A DNA stretch of 64,000 nucleotides. It comes from Clarkia xantiana subsp. parviflora (taxonomy: Eukaryota; Streptophyta; Magnoliopsida; Myrtales; Onagraceae). A model generated the notes under the pieces. The model searched no databases. It saw only the letters and a program-made list of their open reading frames with translations, and was not told the origin of the DNA. Every line of letters begins with the position of its first letter. Within the stretch, counting starts at the first letter, position 1. Location: NCBI GenBank assembly GCA_036873135.1, contig JAPTYO010000002.1:38803452-38867451 (forward strand), written 5' to 3'. A program made the translations under genes and the position numbers. Below, piece after piece: positions 63,863-64,000 of the stretch.

Positions 63863-64000
63863 CACACAGCTTTTTATGCCGACAGCGACGTCTACCACTA
63901 CGACGTGATGCCCTTCGGATTGATCAATGCCGGAGCAACTTACCAGCGGATGGTGAACAAGTTGTTCGGGGACATGCTGGGGAAAACCATGGAGGCATAT
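63863..64000 (+). pseudogene. RT of element H, continuation
   Basis: Plus-strand frame starting HTAFYADSDVYHYDVMPFGL and continuing NAGATYQRMVNKLF to the window end, the gypsy RT block that precedes the YVDD motif. It joins in frame to 54322 when one TSD copy is counted. The catalytic YxDD lies just beyond the window. Confidence 0.9.

Larger units (their letters stand above)
50618..64000 (+). mobile_element. Gypsy element H with gag-protease-RT, split by element G
   Basis: Plus-strand Tat-like gypsy: LTR 50618-51376, PBS, gag, protease, start of RT to 54322, interruption by G (54323-63857), RT resuming at 63863. The remainder of pol lies beyond the window. It is the only element here with an RT of gypsy type, so its family could have supplied enzymes to F, C and G; that is inference. 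Confidence 0.88.

Overview
The window is nuclear DNA of a flowering plant, probably a eudicot. It has GT-AG spliced genes, an endoplasmic-reticulum-type plant calcium pump, Ty3/gypsy and Ty1/copia LTR retrotransposons with plant primer-binding sites, a MULE transposase and a plant mobile domain (PMD) gene. Two genes look intact. Most of the rest is nested, decaying mobile DNA.

Layout. 1-2901: 5' end of a minus-strand gypsy element (gag-protease, PBS, LTR) inserted into a MULE. 2902-3627: C-terminal MULE transposase with SWIM finger, broken by three stops. 4179-40424: a minus-strand PMD pseudogene split into three islands (4179-5108, 10778-10867, 39030-40424). Gypsy element F (5109-10777; gag and protease only) sits in one of its exons, and copia element E (10868-39024, TSD ATTAA) sits in one of its introns. 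An Ogre/Tat-like element of about 18.5 kb (11424-29935, TSD GGCGC) is inserted in the 3' LTR of E, and gypsy element C (13315-21955) is inserted inside that one. A solo LTR of E's own family (31318-31915, TSD GTCGG) interrupts E's RNase H. E also holds a 618-bp near-perfect palindrome at 37064-37681.

41830-47912 is the gene island: a four-exon single-pass membrane protein on the plus strand, facing tail-to-tail a seven-exon ECA1/ECA4-type Ca2+-ATPase on the minus strand (1064 codons, all P-type motifs present). Upstream of the pump lie a truncated LINE (48276-49013), a copia 5' remnant, a gypsy solo LTR (49720-50265), and a plus-strand gypsy element H (from 50618) whose reverse transcriptase is split by element G (54323-63857, TSD CCCCC). 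H continues past the window end.

The most unusual signal is in the non-coding tandem arrays of several different elements. Their units form short hairpins in which both arms change together while loop length stays fixed. Examples are AGCCG/CGGCT, AGTTG/CAACT, AGTCA/TGACT and AGTCG/CGACT around 25.4-25.7 kb, and CAAGA/TCTTG, CGAGA/TCTCG and CGGGA/TCCCG in elements C and G. This looks like covariation. It could reflect RNA structure or a palindrome-driven copying process. All boundaries and gene models come from reading the sequence; no database search or alignment was run.
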